A stretch of 40,311 nucleotides of DNA from Gemmatimonadota bacterium (GTDB taxonomy: Bacteria > Gemmatimonadota > Gemmatimonadetes > Longimicrobiales > Gaopeijiaceae): positions 1-40,311 of the forward strand of contig JADFRS010000001.1 of NCBI GenBank assembly GCA_022561145.1, in the 5' to 3' direction. Numbering within the stretch: the first letter of the stretch is position 1; every line of letters starts with the position of its first letter. The position numbers and the translations under genes were made by a program. Under the pieces are notes generated by a model. The model had not been told where the DNA came from. It searched no databases and saw only the letters and a program-made list of their open reading frames with translations. Positions 9,153 to 16,580 of this stretch are shown here, piece after piece.

Positions 9153-10117
9153 GCGGCCATCGCCGCCAGGATGGTCTCGGCCCGGTGGCGGTAGGTGTGG
9201 GCGTCGAGCACCCGGGCGCGGGCGCGCTCCGCCATCGCCAGGAAGGCGGCGGGCTCGCGGTGGGAGCGGGCGATCGCCTCCGCGATCTCCTGCACGTCGT
9301 CGAAGAGCAGGATCTCGCGGCCCTCGTCGAGGTAGTCCAGGATCTCGAGGCCGGCGGTAAAGCAGAGCTGCGGGGTGCCGGCCAGCGCCGCCTCGAACAC
9401 CCGCGGCCCGGGCGTCGAGGCCGGCAACCGGTAGCGCCGGTTGGCGATGTCGAGGTCGCGGCCGACCGCGAGGACGAGGCGGGCCGCGCTCGTCCGGTCG
9501 GCCATCGCGGCCGCGCTCAGGCGGGTGTTCTCGGCAAACGCCAGCGAGGCCGGCCAGCCCGCGCCGAAAACCTCGACCCGGTGCCCCGACAGGCTCGGCT
9601 GGGCGCGCTCGAGGAGGGCGATCCGGTTGGGAAAGGCCGCGCCGCAGAAGAACAGGTCGAGGGTCCGCTCGGCCATCGGCCGCACCGGCCGCAGGTGCGT
9701 CCGGCGGCAGGCGGCGAGCGGCAGGTGCGAGACCGAAGGATGCCGGTAATGCGGCAGGGCCCAGCGGTCGTTGGTGAAGAGGTGGTCGGCCAGGGCCTCG
9801 GCCCGGGGCGCGTAGTCGAACTCGTAGGGGTCGTCGTGCAGCCAGAAGGCGAGGCGGGCCCCCACCCGCCGGGCGCTCCGCGTCAGGGAGCGCAGGGGCG
9901 CGGCCTCCACGGCGACGCTGCCGAGGCCCACGACGAGGCTCGGGCGAAACCCCGCGATCGCCTCCTCGGCGAGCTCGAGCGGGCTGTCCCGCACCGCGCC
10001 CGCATCGAGCACCTCGGCGAAGCCGTCGCGCAGATAGGCGCGGATCGCCGCGTTGTGGTTGACCGCGTCCGGGCTCAGGCTCGTGACCAGGACCTTCGCG
10101 GAAGCTGTGGGGCGCAT
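9149..10117 (-). CDS. CgeB-like glycosyltransferase
   Basis: About 322 residues, GT-B-type glycosyltransferase of the CgeB/DUF3880 group. N-terminal Rossmann-like half with PSLVVGLGSVAVEAAPL and LAFWLHDDPYEFDY, then the CgeB core: HLFTNDRWALPHY, LDLFFCGAAFPNRIALLE, STPGPRVFEAALAGTPQL, LDYLDEGREILLFDD, and a helical tail MAERARARVLDAHTYRHR. The first domain of the adjacent 1,224-residue protein has the same ordered motifs, so these are tandem paralogues. Its stop overlaps the next start (GTGA), implying translational coupling and a joint product. Start chosen at ATG 10117 (MRPTASAKVLVTS), where homology-like sequence begins; a TTG at 10162 is possible. No good ribosome site is visible. Confidence 0.82.
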   Translation of the reverse strand: MRPTASAKVLVTSLSPDAVNHNAAIRAYLRDGFAEVLDAGAVRDSPLELAEEAIAGFRPSLVVGLGSVAVEAAPLRSLTRSARRVGARLAFWLHDDPYEFDYAPRAEALADHLFTNDRWALPHYRHPSVSHLPLAACRRTHLRPVRPMAERTLDLFFCGAAFPNRIALLERAQPSLSGHRVEVFGAGWPASLAFAENTRLSAAAMADRTSAARLVLAVGRDLDIANRRYRLPASTPGPRVFEAALAGTPQLCFTAGLEILDYLDEGREILLFDDVQEIAEAIARSHREPAAFLAMAERARARVLDAHTYRHRAETILAAMAA

Positions 10118-10438
10118 GCGGACCGGTCGGGAGGAGGGGGCGGATGATGGCGAAACACGCAAATGCCGCCGAGATCAAGGCTCTGCCCTCGCCGCGTCCT
10201 CCCCGCATCCCCGGGGGCGGGGCCGGGTGCGCGTTCCCGACGGGCGATCCGGAGCGCGCCTCGAGCCGCGATCCGCCGGTTCCCCGCCGCGGCCGGAGCG
10301 TCGGCATCGGCGACACGCCCCCGCGCGCGTGGTAGCGTCACCCATCATGACCGTCCTCCCGCTTTCGTCACGTCACCCCGTCGCGTCCCCGCGCCGGCCC
10401 ACGGCCCTTGCGCGGCCCGTCCTGCGCGGTCTGCCCGG
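10118..10438. other. Divergent intergenic region without recognisable gene
   Basis: These 321 bases separate the minus-strand glycosyltransferases from the plus-strand PAS protein, so promoters for both must lie here. The sequence is very G+C rich; small open frames can be read on both strands, but none has a ribosome site or a protein-like composition. I cannot point to a specific promoter, operator or RNA. Confidence 0.4.
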
Positions 10439-13012
10439 ATGAGCGACGTGACGCCGGGACTGGATTACCGCCGCCTCTTCGACGCCTCGCCCGAGCCCTG
10501 CCTGGTCCTCGATGCCGAGGGCCGCATCCTCGCGGCGAACCGCGCCTATCGCGACGCGGCCGGTGGGCGCGACGACCTCCCAGGACTGCGCCTGCACGAG
10601 GTCTTTCCCGCCGAGGCCGCCCTCGTCGGGCCGATCGAGGCCTCGCTCGCCCGCGCGCTCGCCACCGGGCGGCCCGACGCCCTGACGCTGCCCTATCCGG
10701 GTCGCACCGGCCCGGACGGCGCCCCGGCGGGGCGCTGCCGGCGCATCACCCACAGCCCGGTGCCGGGCGCCGACGGCGCGGCCCCCATGGTGCTCCACCG
10801 CGTCGGCGAGCCGCTGGCGGCCGACGACGGGGCAGGGCGCCCGGCGCTCGATCCCGCGGCCGGCCTGGAGGCGGACGGCGACCTGCGGGCGGCGCATGCC
10901 CGGCGGGACCTCGTCTTCCAGCAGATGCCGGGCTTCGTCGCCGTGCTGCGCGGGCCCTGCCACCTCTTCGAGTACGTCAACGACGCCTACGTGGCGATCG
11001 CCGGGTCGCGCGACTTCCTCGGGCGCACCGTGCGGGAGGTGTTTCCCGAACTTGCCGATCAGGGCTTCTACGAACTCCTCGACACGGTCTACCGCACCGG
11101 CCGGCCCTTCGCCGCCCGCGCCCTGCCGATCCGGCTCGGCCACGAGGAGGCCGACCGGGCGATCGACCTCCTGTACCAGCCGCTGCGGGACGGGAAGGGC
11201 ACGGTCACCGGCATCTTCGTCGGCGGCTACGACGTCACCGAGCAGGTCCGCTCCCAGGCGGCGCTGCGCGACAGCGAGGAGCGCTACCGCACGCTGCTCG
11301 ACAGCCTCGACGTCGGCTTCTGCATCCTCGAGATGAAGTTCGACGAGGCGGGCCGCGCGATCGACTACCGGATCGCCGAAGCCAACCCGGCCTTCGCCCG
11401 CCAGACCGGTGCCGACGTGGCGGGCCTGTGGGTGAGCGAGTTCGCCCCCGATCTCGAGCGGCACTGGTTCGACACCTACGGCCGCGTCGCGCTCACCGGC
11501 GAGCCGATCCACTTCGAGAACCAGGCCGACGTGTTCGGGCGCTGGTTCGACGTGCGGGCGCTGCGGATCGGCGATCCGGCGCAGGCGCGGGTCGCGGTGT
11601 TCTTCAGCGACATCTCGGACCGCAAGCGGATGGAGGAGGCGCTGCGGGTCCTCAACGCCTCGCTCGAGGCGCAGGTCGCCGAGCGCACGGCCGAGCGCGA
11701 CCAGATCTGGCAGGCCTCGACCGACCTGTTCTGCGTCGCCAGCTTCGAGGGCCGCCTCGTCAGCCTCAACCCGGCCTGGACGGCGCTCCTCGGCTGGAGC
11801 GTGGGCGAACTGCTCGGCCGCCCGTTCCTCGATTTCGTCCACCCGGACGACCGCCCGGCGACGAAGGCCGCGGCCGAGGCTCTCGCCCGCGGCGAGCCGC
11901 AGCCGAACTTCGAGAACCGCTACCGGCACCGCGACGGCTCCCACCGCTGGCTGTCCTGGAACGCCGTGCCCCGGGACGGGCGCATCTACGCCAGGGGCTC
12001 CGCCGACGACAAGGGACAACTCTACCTGCACATCAAGGCGGCTGAGGCGCATTTGAAAGCGACGGGGTCCTTGCCGGTGAACCTGATCATCCTGGCCGAG
12101 GGGGAGGAGGAAGTCGGTTCCCCCAACCTCGTGCCCTTTGTGGAGAGCCACCGGCGACGCTTGGCAGCGGATGCCGTCATCATCTCGGACTCGTCCATGT
12201 TCGCACCCGGCCTGCCCTCGCTGCTGTTCTCACTGAGAGGGCTGGCGTATTTCGAGGTGCACGTTCAGGGACCGGCCAGCGATCTGCACTCCGGCGCATT
12301 CGGGGGCGCGGTGGTGAATCCGGCGAACGCACTGGCTCACATCATCAGCACGCTTCACGATCAAGACGGCCGGATCGCCATCGAAGGCTTCTATGATGAC
12401 GTCGTCGAGTGGGACCAAGCCACGCGCCAAGCGATTCGAGACCTTCCGTTCGATCGCGACGACTTCCAGGCGTCTGTCGGAGCATCAGAGCTAGGCGGTG
12501 AGGCGGGCTACTCGGAGCTGGAGCGTCTGTGGACTCGCCCCACGTGTGACGTGAATGGGTTTCTTTCCGGTTACACGGGGGAGGGTGCCAAGACGGTTCT
12601 TCCCGCCCGAGCGATGGCCAAGATCAGCTTTCGGCTGGTGTCGGACCAGAATCCCGCGCGCGTGCTCGAACTCTTCCGCGCACACCTCTCACGCGTCACG
12701 CCGGCCGGTGTTACGGTGACCGTCGAGGAGCTCCACGGCGGCCATCCCTGGAAGGCCCAACTCGATGAGTCCCTGAAGGCTGCCGCCACGTCGGCCCTGA
12801 AGCGGGCGTTCGGTGCCGAGCCGGTATTGGTCGGCGAGGGTGGGTCGATCCCTATCGTGGGCGAGTTCGAAAGAATCCTCGACGCGCCAGCGCTACTGAT
12901 CGGGTTCTCTCACCCGGGGTGTAACCTGCACGCGCCCGACGAGTGGTTCCCGGTGGAGAACTTCGAAAAGGGCATTCGCGCGCTCGCCTACTTGTACGAA
13001 GAACTGGCGTAG
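10439..13012 (+). CDS. Chimeric frame: multi-PAS sensor (no kinase) fused to N-truncated M20 dipeptidase
   Basis: 857 codons from ATG 10439. Residues 1-518 are a sensor protein with four PAS domains (about 10-120, 155-268, 275-392, 415-518) and a coiled-coil linker (LRVLNASLEAQVAERTAERDQ). The fourth PAS stops inside its PAC strand at DGRIYA, where DVT plus HisKA and HATPase_c domains would be expected. From residue 519 the protein is an M20 metallopeptidase of the carnosinase/dipeptidase type: RGSADDKGQLY (bridging Asp), EGEEEVGS (general base and metal Glu), ISDSS (metal Asp), LHSGAFGG, and FSHPGCNLHAPDEW (metal His). The first ~110 residues of M20, with the GHxDVQP metal-binding motif, are missing. 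Neither half should therefore be functional. Base composition and codon choice change at the same point (row 11881-11940 has 44 of 60 G+C; row 12181-12240 has 38 of 60). I infer that two unrelated genes were joined, more likely in assembly than in a cell. Confidence 0.8.
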   Translation: MSDVTPGLDYRRLFDASPEPCLVLDAEGRILAANRAYRDAAGGRDDLPGLRLHEVFPAEAALVGPIEASLARALATGRPDALTLPYPGRTGPDGAPAGRCRRITHSPVPGADGAAPMVLHRVGEPLAADDGAGRPALDPAAGLEADGDLRAAHARRDLVFQQMPGFVAVLRGPCHLFEYVNDAYVAIAGSRDFLGRTVREVFPELADQGFYELLDTVYRTGRPFAARALPIRLGHEEADRAIDLLYQPLRDGKGTVTGIFVGGYDVTEQVRSQAALRDSEERYRTLLDSLDVGFCILEMKFDEAGRAIDYRIAEANPAFARQTGADVAGLWVSEFAPDLERHWFDTYGRVALTGEPIHFENQADVFGRWFDVRALRIGDPAQARVAVFFSDISDRKRMEEALRVLNASLEAQVAERTAERDQIWQASTDLFCVASFEGRLVSLNPAWTALLGWSVGELLGRPFLDFVHPDDRPATKAAAEALARGEPQPNFENRYRHRDGSHRWLSWNAVPRDGRIYARGSADDKGQLYLHIKAAEAHLKATGSLPVNLIILAEGEEEVGSPNLVPFVESHRRRLAADAVIISDSSMFAPGLPSLLFSLRGLAYFEVHVQGPASDLHSGAFGGAVVNPANALAHIISTLHDQDGRIAIEGFYDDVVEWDQATRQAIRDLPFDRDDFQASVGASELGGEAGYSELERLWTRPTCDVNGFLSGYTGEGAKTVLPARAMAKISFRLVSDQNPARVLELFRAHLSRVTPAGVTVTVEELHGGHPWKAQLDESLKAAATSALKRAFGAEPVLVGEGGSIPIVGEFERILDAPALLIGFSHPGCNLHAPDEWFPVENFEKGIRALAYLYEELA
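11975..11998. other. Genome junction / likely assembly chimera breakpoint
   Basis: The bases 11975-11992 encode DGRIYA, which is natural both at the end of a PAS/PAC domain (DGRIYAVARDVT style) and at the start of the M20 core (DGRIYARGSADDKG style). The string of about 18 bases could be identical in both parent sequences, making it a plausible point for graph-based misassembly or microhomology-mediated joining. Everything to the left looks alphaproteobacterial and very G+C rich; everything to the right does not. No insertion sequence, tRNA, integrase or direct repeat marks the site. Confidence 0.7.
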
Positions 13013-13032
13013 CTGTCCGCGAGGGAGGCGCC

Positions 13033-14541
13033 TCAGCGTTCGGCTGGAGGAAGCATGGCTCCCGCCCGCAGCAGTGCCCGGGCTTTGTTGAGCGTCTCCT
13101 CGTACTCCTGGCCCGGATCGGAGTCGGCGACGATGCCAGCTCCGGCCTGGACGTAGGCCTGCGACCCCACGACGACCACAGTACGGATCGTGATTGCCGT
13201 GTCCATGGACATGCCACCCCAACCGAAGTGCCCCACGGCGCCGGCGTAGGGCCCCCGGCGCACCGGTTCCAACTCGTCGATGATCTCCATGGCTCGAATC
13301 TTGGGCGCGCCCGAGACCGTGCCCGCAGGGAAACACGCTCGGAACACGTCCATGGCCGAAAGCCCTTTCCGGAGCTTGCCTTCGACCTGGCTGACCAAGT
13401 GCATGACGTGCGAGTAGCGCTCCACCACCATCAACTCCGGCACCTCCACGCTGCCGTACTCGGCCACCCGCCCTACGTCGTTTCGCCCGAGATCGACGAG
13501 CATGCGGTGCTCCGCGAGCTCCTTTTCGTCCTCGGCCAACTCCAACGCAAGCGCCCGATCCTCCTCGGGTGTCGCTCCTCGCGGGCGTGTGCCGGCGATC
13601 GGCCGGACGGTGACCGTCCCATCCTCGACGCGTACGAGCACCTCAGGGGAACTCCCCACCAGAGTCAGCCCATCCAGCTCCAAGAAGTAGAGGTATGGGG
13701 AGGGGTTCAGAGACCTCAAAGCACGGTAGAGGTTGAAGGGGCCCGATTGGAGCTTGATCCCGAGCCGCTGGCTCAGCACGACCTGAAACGCGTCCCCGGC
13801 GCGGATGTATTCGCGAATACGCTCCACCCCCGCCTCGAACTCATCCCGCGTCATGGTGCTGGTGAAGGACGGGTCACTCTCGGGCTCCGCGGCCAAGGCG
13901 AGCGGGGCGGGCGCCTTGGACTCGCCGAGCCGCTCGATGACCCGTCGGGTCTTGGCCGCCGCGAGGTCGTAACGACGCCGGAGTTCGTCGGAGTCCAGCC
14001 CGGCCTCCACGTCCACCGTGGCGATCGCCTTGGCCCAGCCGAGCAAGTTGTCGATCGCCACCACGATGTCGACGAACATGAAAAGCGCGTCGGGCAAGCC
14101 GAGGTCGTCCTCCGGCCCCTCACCCAATCGCTCGACCTGGCGCACCACGTCGTAGGAGAAGTACCCTACTGCGCCGCCCCACAGCCTTGGCAGCTCGGCA
14201 TCGGGAGCCGGGGTCCGCGACCTGAGGCGGGCGTCGAAGTCGGCCAGTGGATCGTCCGTGTCGATCTCCGTCCAGCCCGCTTCCGGGGTCCACCACTCGG
14301 CACGGTCGCGATGGAGGCGCCAGGCTGCTGCCGGCTCGCTACCCAAGAACGTGTAGCGGGCCCACTGGTCCCCCCCGACGACGGACTCGAGGAGGAAGCC
14401 GAACGGCGGGCGGGCGAGCTTGGCATACGCGGTGACGGCGGTATCGACATCGAACAGGAACTCTCTCCACACGGGGACGACGCCCACACCCGGCTGTCGG
14501 GCGCTAGACTGAAAATCCTCGAACGTGGGGTGAGTCTCCAT
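13033..14541 (-). CDS. trpE: Anthranilate synthase component I
   Basis: About 502 residues; converts chorismate and ammonia (or glutamine via TrpG) to anthranilate, the first committed step of tryptophan synthesis. The N-terminal domain has the tryptophan feedback-site motif LLES (PFGFLLESVVGG) and GAVGYFSYDVVRQVE. The chorismate-binding domain shows IAGTRPRGATPEEDRAL, LVDLGRNDVGRVA, SHVMHLVSQVEGKL, CFPAGTVSGAPKIRAME and AGAGIVADSDP. The LLES motif favours TrpE over PabB. Start is ATG 14541, with AGAGGA a few bases upstream on the minus strand. No trpG or other trp gene is adjacent. The gene faces the M20 fragment across 20 bases and diverges from hyuA with a 44-base gap. Confidence 0.92.
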   Translation of the reverse strand: METHPTFEDFQSSARQPGVGVVPVWREFLFDVDTAVTAYAKLARPPFGFLLESVVGGDQWARYTFLGSEPAAAWRLHRDRAEWWTPEAGWTEIDTDDPLADFDARLRSRTPAPDAELPRLWGGAVGYFSYDVVRQVERLGEGPEDDLGLPDALFMFVDIVVAIDNLLGWAKAIATVDVEAGLDSDELRRRYDLAAAKTRRVIERLGESKAPAPLALAAEPESDPSFTSTMTRDEFEAGVERIREYIRAGDAFQVVLSQRLGIKLQSGPFNLYRALRSLNPSPYLYFLELDGLTLVGSSPEVLVRVEDGTVTVRPIAGTRPRGATPEEDRALALELAEDEKELAEHRMLVDLGRNDVGRVAEYGSVEVPELMVVERYSHVMHLVSQVEGKLRKGLSAMDVFRACFPAGTVSGAPKIRAMEIIDELEPVRRGPYAGAVGHFGWGGMSMDTAITIRTVVVVGSQAYVQAGAGIVADSDPGQEYEETLNKARALLRAGAMLPPAER

Positions 14542-14585
14542 GGGTCCTCTATGACGGCGATGACCGCGCAACGGGAAGACAACAT

Positions 14586-16568
14586 ATGACGGAGGAAGGG
14601 CAGGGAAAGGCTCTCACGATTCTAGCGGTGGACACCGGGGGCACGTTCACCGACGTGCTTTACCTCGACTCGGGCCGTCTCAAGACCTTGAAGATCCCAT
14701 CGACCCCGGCCGATCCCGCAGAGGCCGTGCTGGCCGGGTCACGGGCGCTCGTAACGGACGGCGCATCCTACCTGTTGCTGCACGGATCCACGGTCGCAAC
14801 CAACGCGCTGCTCGAGCGCAAAGGCGCGAGAGTGATCCTGGTGACCAATGAGGGCTTCCAGGACATCATCGAGATCGGGCGCCAGAACCGTCCGCAGTTG
14901 TACGCGCTGGTCGGGCACCGCCTACCGCCCCTGGTGGCGCGAGGCGATCGCATCGGCATTCGGGGTCGCCTCGGACCCACCGGCGAAGAACTCGAGCCAG
15001 TGGATCAGGCCGAGCTGGACGCGCTATCACAACAGACCACGGGAGCGGAGGCGCTGGCGGTCGTACTGCTTCACTCTTACGCCAATCCCGAGCACGAGCG
15101 TCAGGTCGCGAAGGCGCTCGCGGGGAGCGGCGTGCCCGTGTCCGTCTCGGCCGAGCTCCTGCCGGAGTACCGGGAGTACGAGCGTACCTCGACCACCGTG
15201 GTGAACGCTTACATCGCGCCGCTCATGTCACGCTACCTGAATCGGATCGACGCCGAGTCCGGCGCGGACCGTGTGCGGATCATGGGATCCAACGGTGGCG
15301 CCTTTCCAGTGACGCGGGCAATCCGCGAACCCGTCCACACAGTGCTCTCCGGGCCCGCGGGTGGGGTGGTCGGAGCGCTCACGTGGGCCAAGCGGGCCGG
15401 TTTCGACAAGGTGATCTCGTTCGACATGGGGGGGACATCGACGGACGTATCCCTTTGCCCAGGTGACCTGCTCCACACCCGGGAACTCGAGATCGCCGGC
15501 CAACCCGTGGCGATTCCGGTGATCGACATCCACACGGTGGGGGCGGGCGGCGGCTCGCTTGCCCGGCTCGATCCGGGCGGCGCCCTGCGGGTGGGCCCAC
15601 AATCCGCGGGCGCGGACCCAGGGCCCATCTGCTACGGGCGCGGGGGCACGGGCATGACGGTGACGGACGCCCATGTTTGGCTTGGCCGGCTGCCGTGTGA
15701 TGCTTTTCTGGGAGGAGAATCCACGCTGGACCGCGCCGCGATCGAGCCACACCTCGACGCCATCGCAACCGAGCTGGGAATCTCGCTCGAGGATGCCGCC
15801 GAGGGCATCCTGGCAGTGACGGTCGCGGCGATGGAGCGGGCGCTCCGCGTGATCTCGGTGGAACGGGGGTTCGATCCGTCAGAGTTCACTCTGGTGGCGT
15901 TCGGTGGTGCCGGCGCCTTACACGCCGCCGAGCTCACCCAGAAGCTTCAAGCCGCCCGAGCGGTGATTCCTCCCGATCCGGGACTCCTGTCGGCCTACGG
16001 GATGTTGGCGGCGGCGGTTACACGTGAGGCCTCACGCACGGTGCTGATTTCCACCGCAGACGAAGACCAGGGCTCACGCGTGCAGGCGACGCTGGACGCT
16101 CTCACCGCTCAGGCGCGATCTGCACTCCTGACGGAGGGCGTGCCCGACGAAGCGGTCGAGATGAGCACATGGGTCGACGCGCGCTACGAAGGCCAGAGCT
16201 TCGAGTTGAGGGTCGCGTCCGACGACTGGCAGACCACATTCCACCAGGCGCACGAGGAGCGCTACGGCTACTCGCGGCCCGAGACACCTCTCGAGGCCGT
16301 GACCCTGAGGGCAGTTGCCTCGGCGCCTGGCCCACCGCTCGAGGTCGAACTGCTCGAGGCGTCGGAAGGACCGCCGGACGCCACTTCGGCAACCGTCTAT
16401 GTAGGCGGCCGTTTTGTGGAGGCGGCGCAGGTGGATCGCCCCCTGCTGCGAGCCGGCCACGAAGTGAAAGGGCCCGCCATCATCACGGAATACAGCGCTA
16501 CCACCTGGGTGCCCGAGGGTTGGACTGCCAGGGTCGACGAGTTAGGCAACCTTATCCTGACCGCCTGA
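14586..16568 (+). CDS. hyuA: Hydantoinase/oxoprolinase A subunit (HyuA-like, ATP-binding)
   Basis: 660 residues, the complete A-subunit length. In this family the A and B subunits together hydrolyse N-cyclic amides (N-methylhydantoin, 5-oxoproline, or acetone carboxylation in a related branch) at the expense of ATP. Actin-like ATPase motifs are clear: AVDTGGTFTDV near the start, GSTVATNALLERKGA, MGSNGG, the second phosphate loop FDMGGTSTDVSL (about 275), GAGGGSLA, SAGADPGPICYGRGG and FGGAGALHAAEL. The C-terminal module (YVGGRFVEAAQVDRP ... GPAIITEYSATTWVPEG) is also present. ATG 14586 has GGGAAG seven bases upstream. No B subunit lies downstream, where one is usual; a DUF2723 membrane protein follows after 12 bases. 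Substrate unknown. Confidence 0.88.
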   Translation: MTEEGQGKALTILAVDTGGTFTDVLYLDSGRLKTLKIPSTPADPAEAVLAGSRALVTDGASYLLLHGSTVATNALLERKGARVILVTNEGFQDIIEIGRQNRPQLYALVGHRLPPLVARGDRIGIRGRLGPTGEELEPVDQAELDALSQQTTGAEALAVVLLHSYANPEHERQVAKALAGSGVPVSVSAELLPEYREYERTSTTVVNAYIAPLMSRYLNRIDAESGADRVRIMGSNGGAFPVTRAIREPVHTVLSGPAGGVVGALTWAKRAGFDKVISFDMGGTSTDVSLCPGDLLHTRELEIAGQPVAIPVIDIHTVGAGGGSLARLDPGGALRVGPQSAGADPGPICYGRGGTGMTVTDAHVWLGRLPCDAFLGGESTLDRAAIEPHLDAIATELGISLEDAAEGILAVTVAAMERALRVISVERGFDPSEFTLVAFGGAGALHAAELTQKLQAARAVIPPDPGLLSAYGMLAAAVTREASRTVLISTADEDQGSRVQATLDALTAQARSALLTEGVPDEAVEMSTWVDARYEGQSFELRVASDDWQTTFHQAHEERYGYSRPETPLEAVTLRAVASAPGPPLEVELLEASEGPPDATSATVYVGGRFVEAAQVDRPLLRAGHEVKGPAIITEYSATTWVPEGWTARVDELGNLILTA

Positions 16569-16580
16569 GTATACGTTGGG

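Noticed and set aside
5508-9194. A 1,228-codon plus-strand frame opposite the glycosyltransferase
   Set aside because: It is antisense to a gene with clear GT motifs, has no ribosome site and a low-complexity Arg/Gly/Asp/Val-rich composition typical of shadow frames in very G+C-rich DNA.
9153-10316. N-terminal extension of the giant glycosyltransferase frame to 1,612 residues
   Set aside because: The extra part is the shadow of the 322-residue glycosyltransferase gene; the GTG overlapping that gene's stop is the natural start.
10118-10438. Small open frames of about 60-130 codons in the divergent gap
   Set aside because: Proline/arginine-rich products with no ribosome site or recognisable fold.
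10439-13012. A novel PAS-sensor/peptidase fusion enzyme
   Set aside because: Both parts lack essential domains and the join coincides with a change of composition and of apparent taxon; a chimera explains it better.
13013-13032. GAGGCGCCTC palindrome between M20 and trpE as a terminator
   Set aside because: Only ten bases without a loop or T tract; likely chance in G+C-rich DNA.
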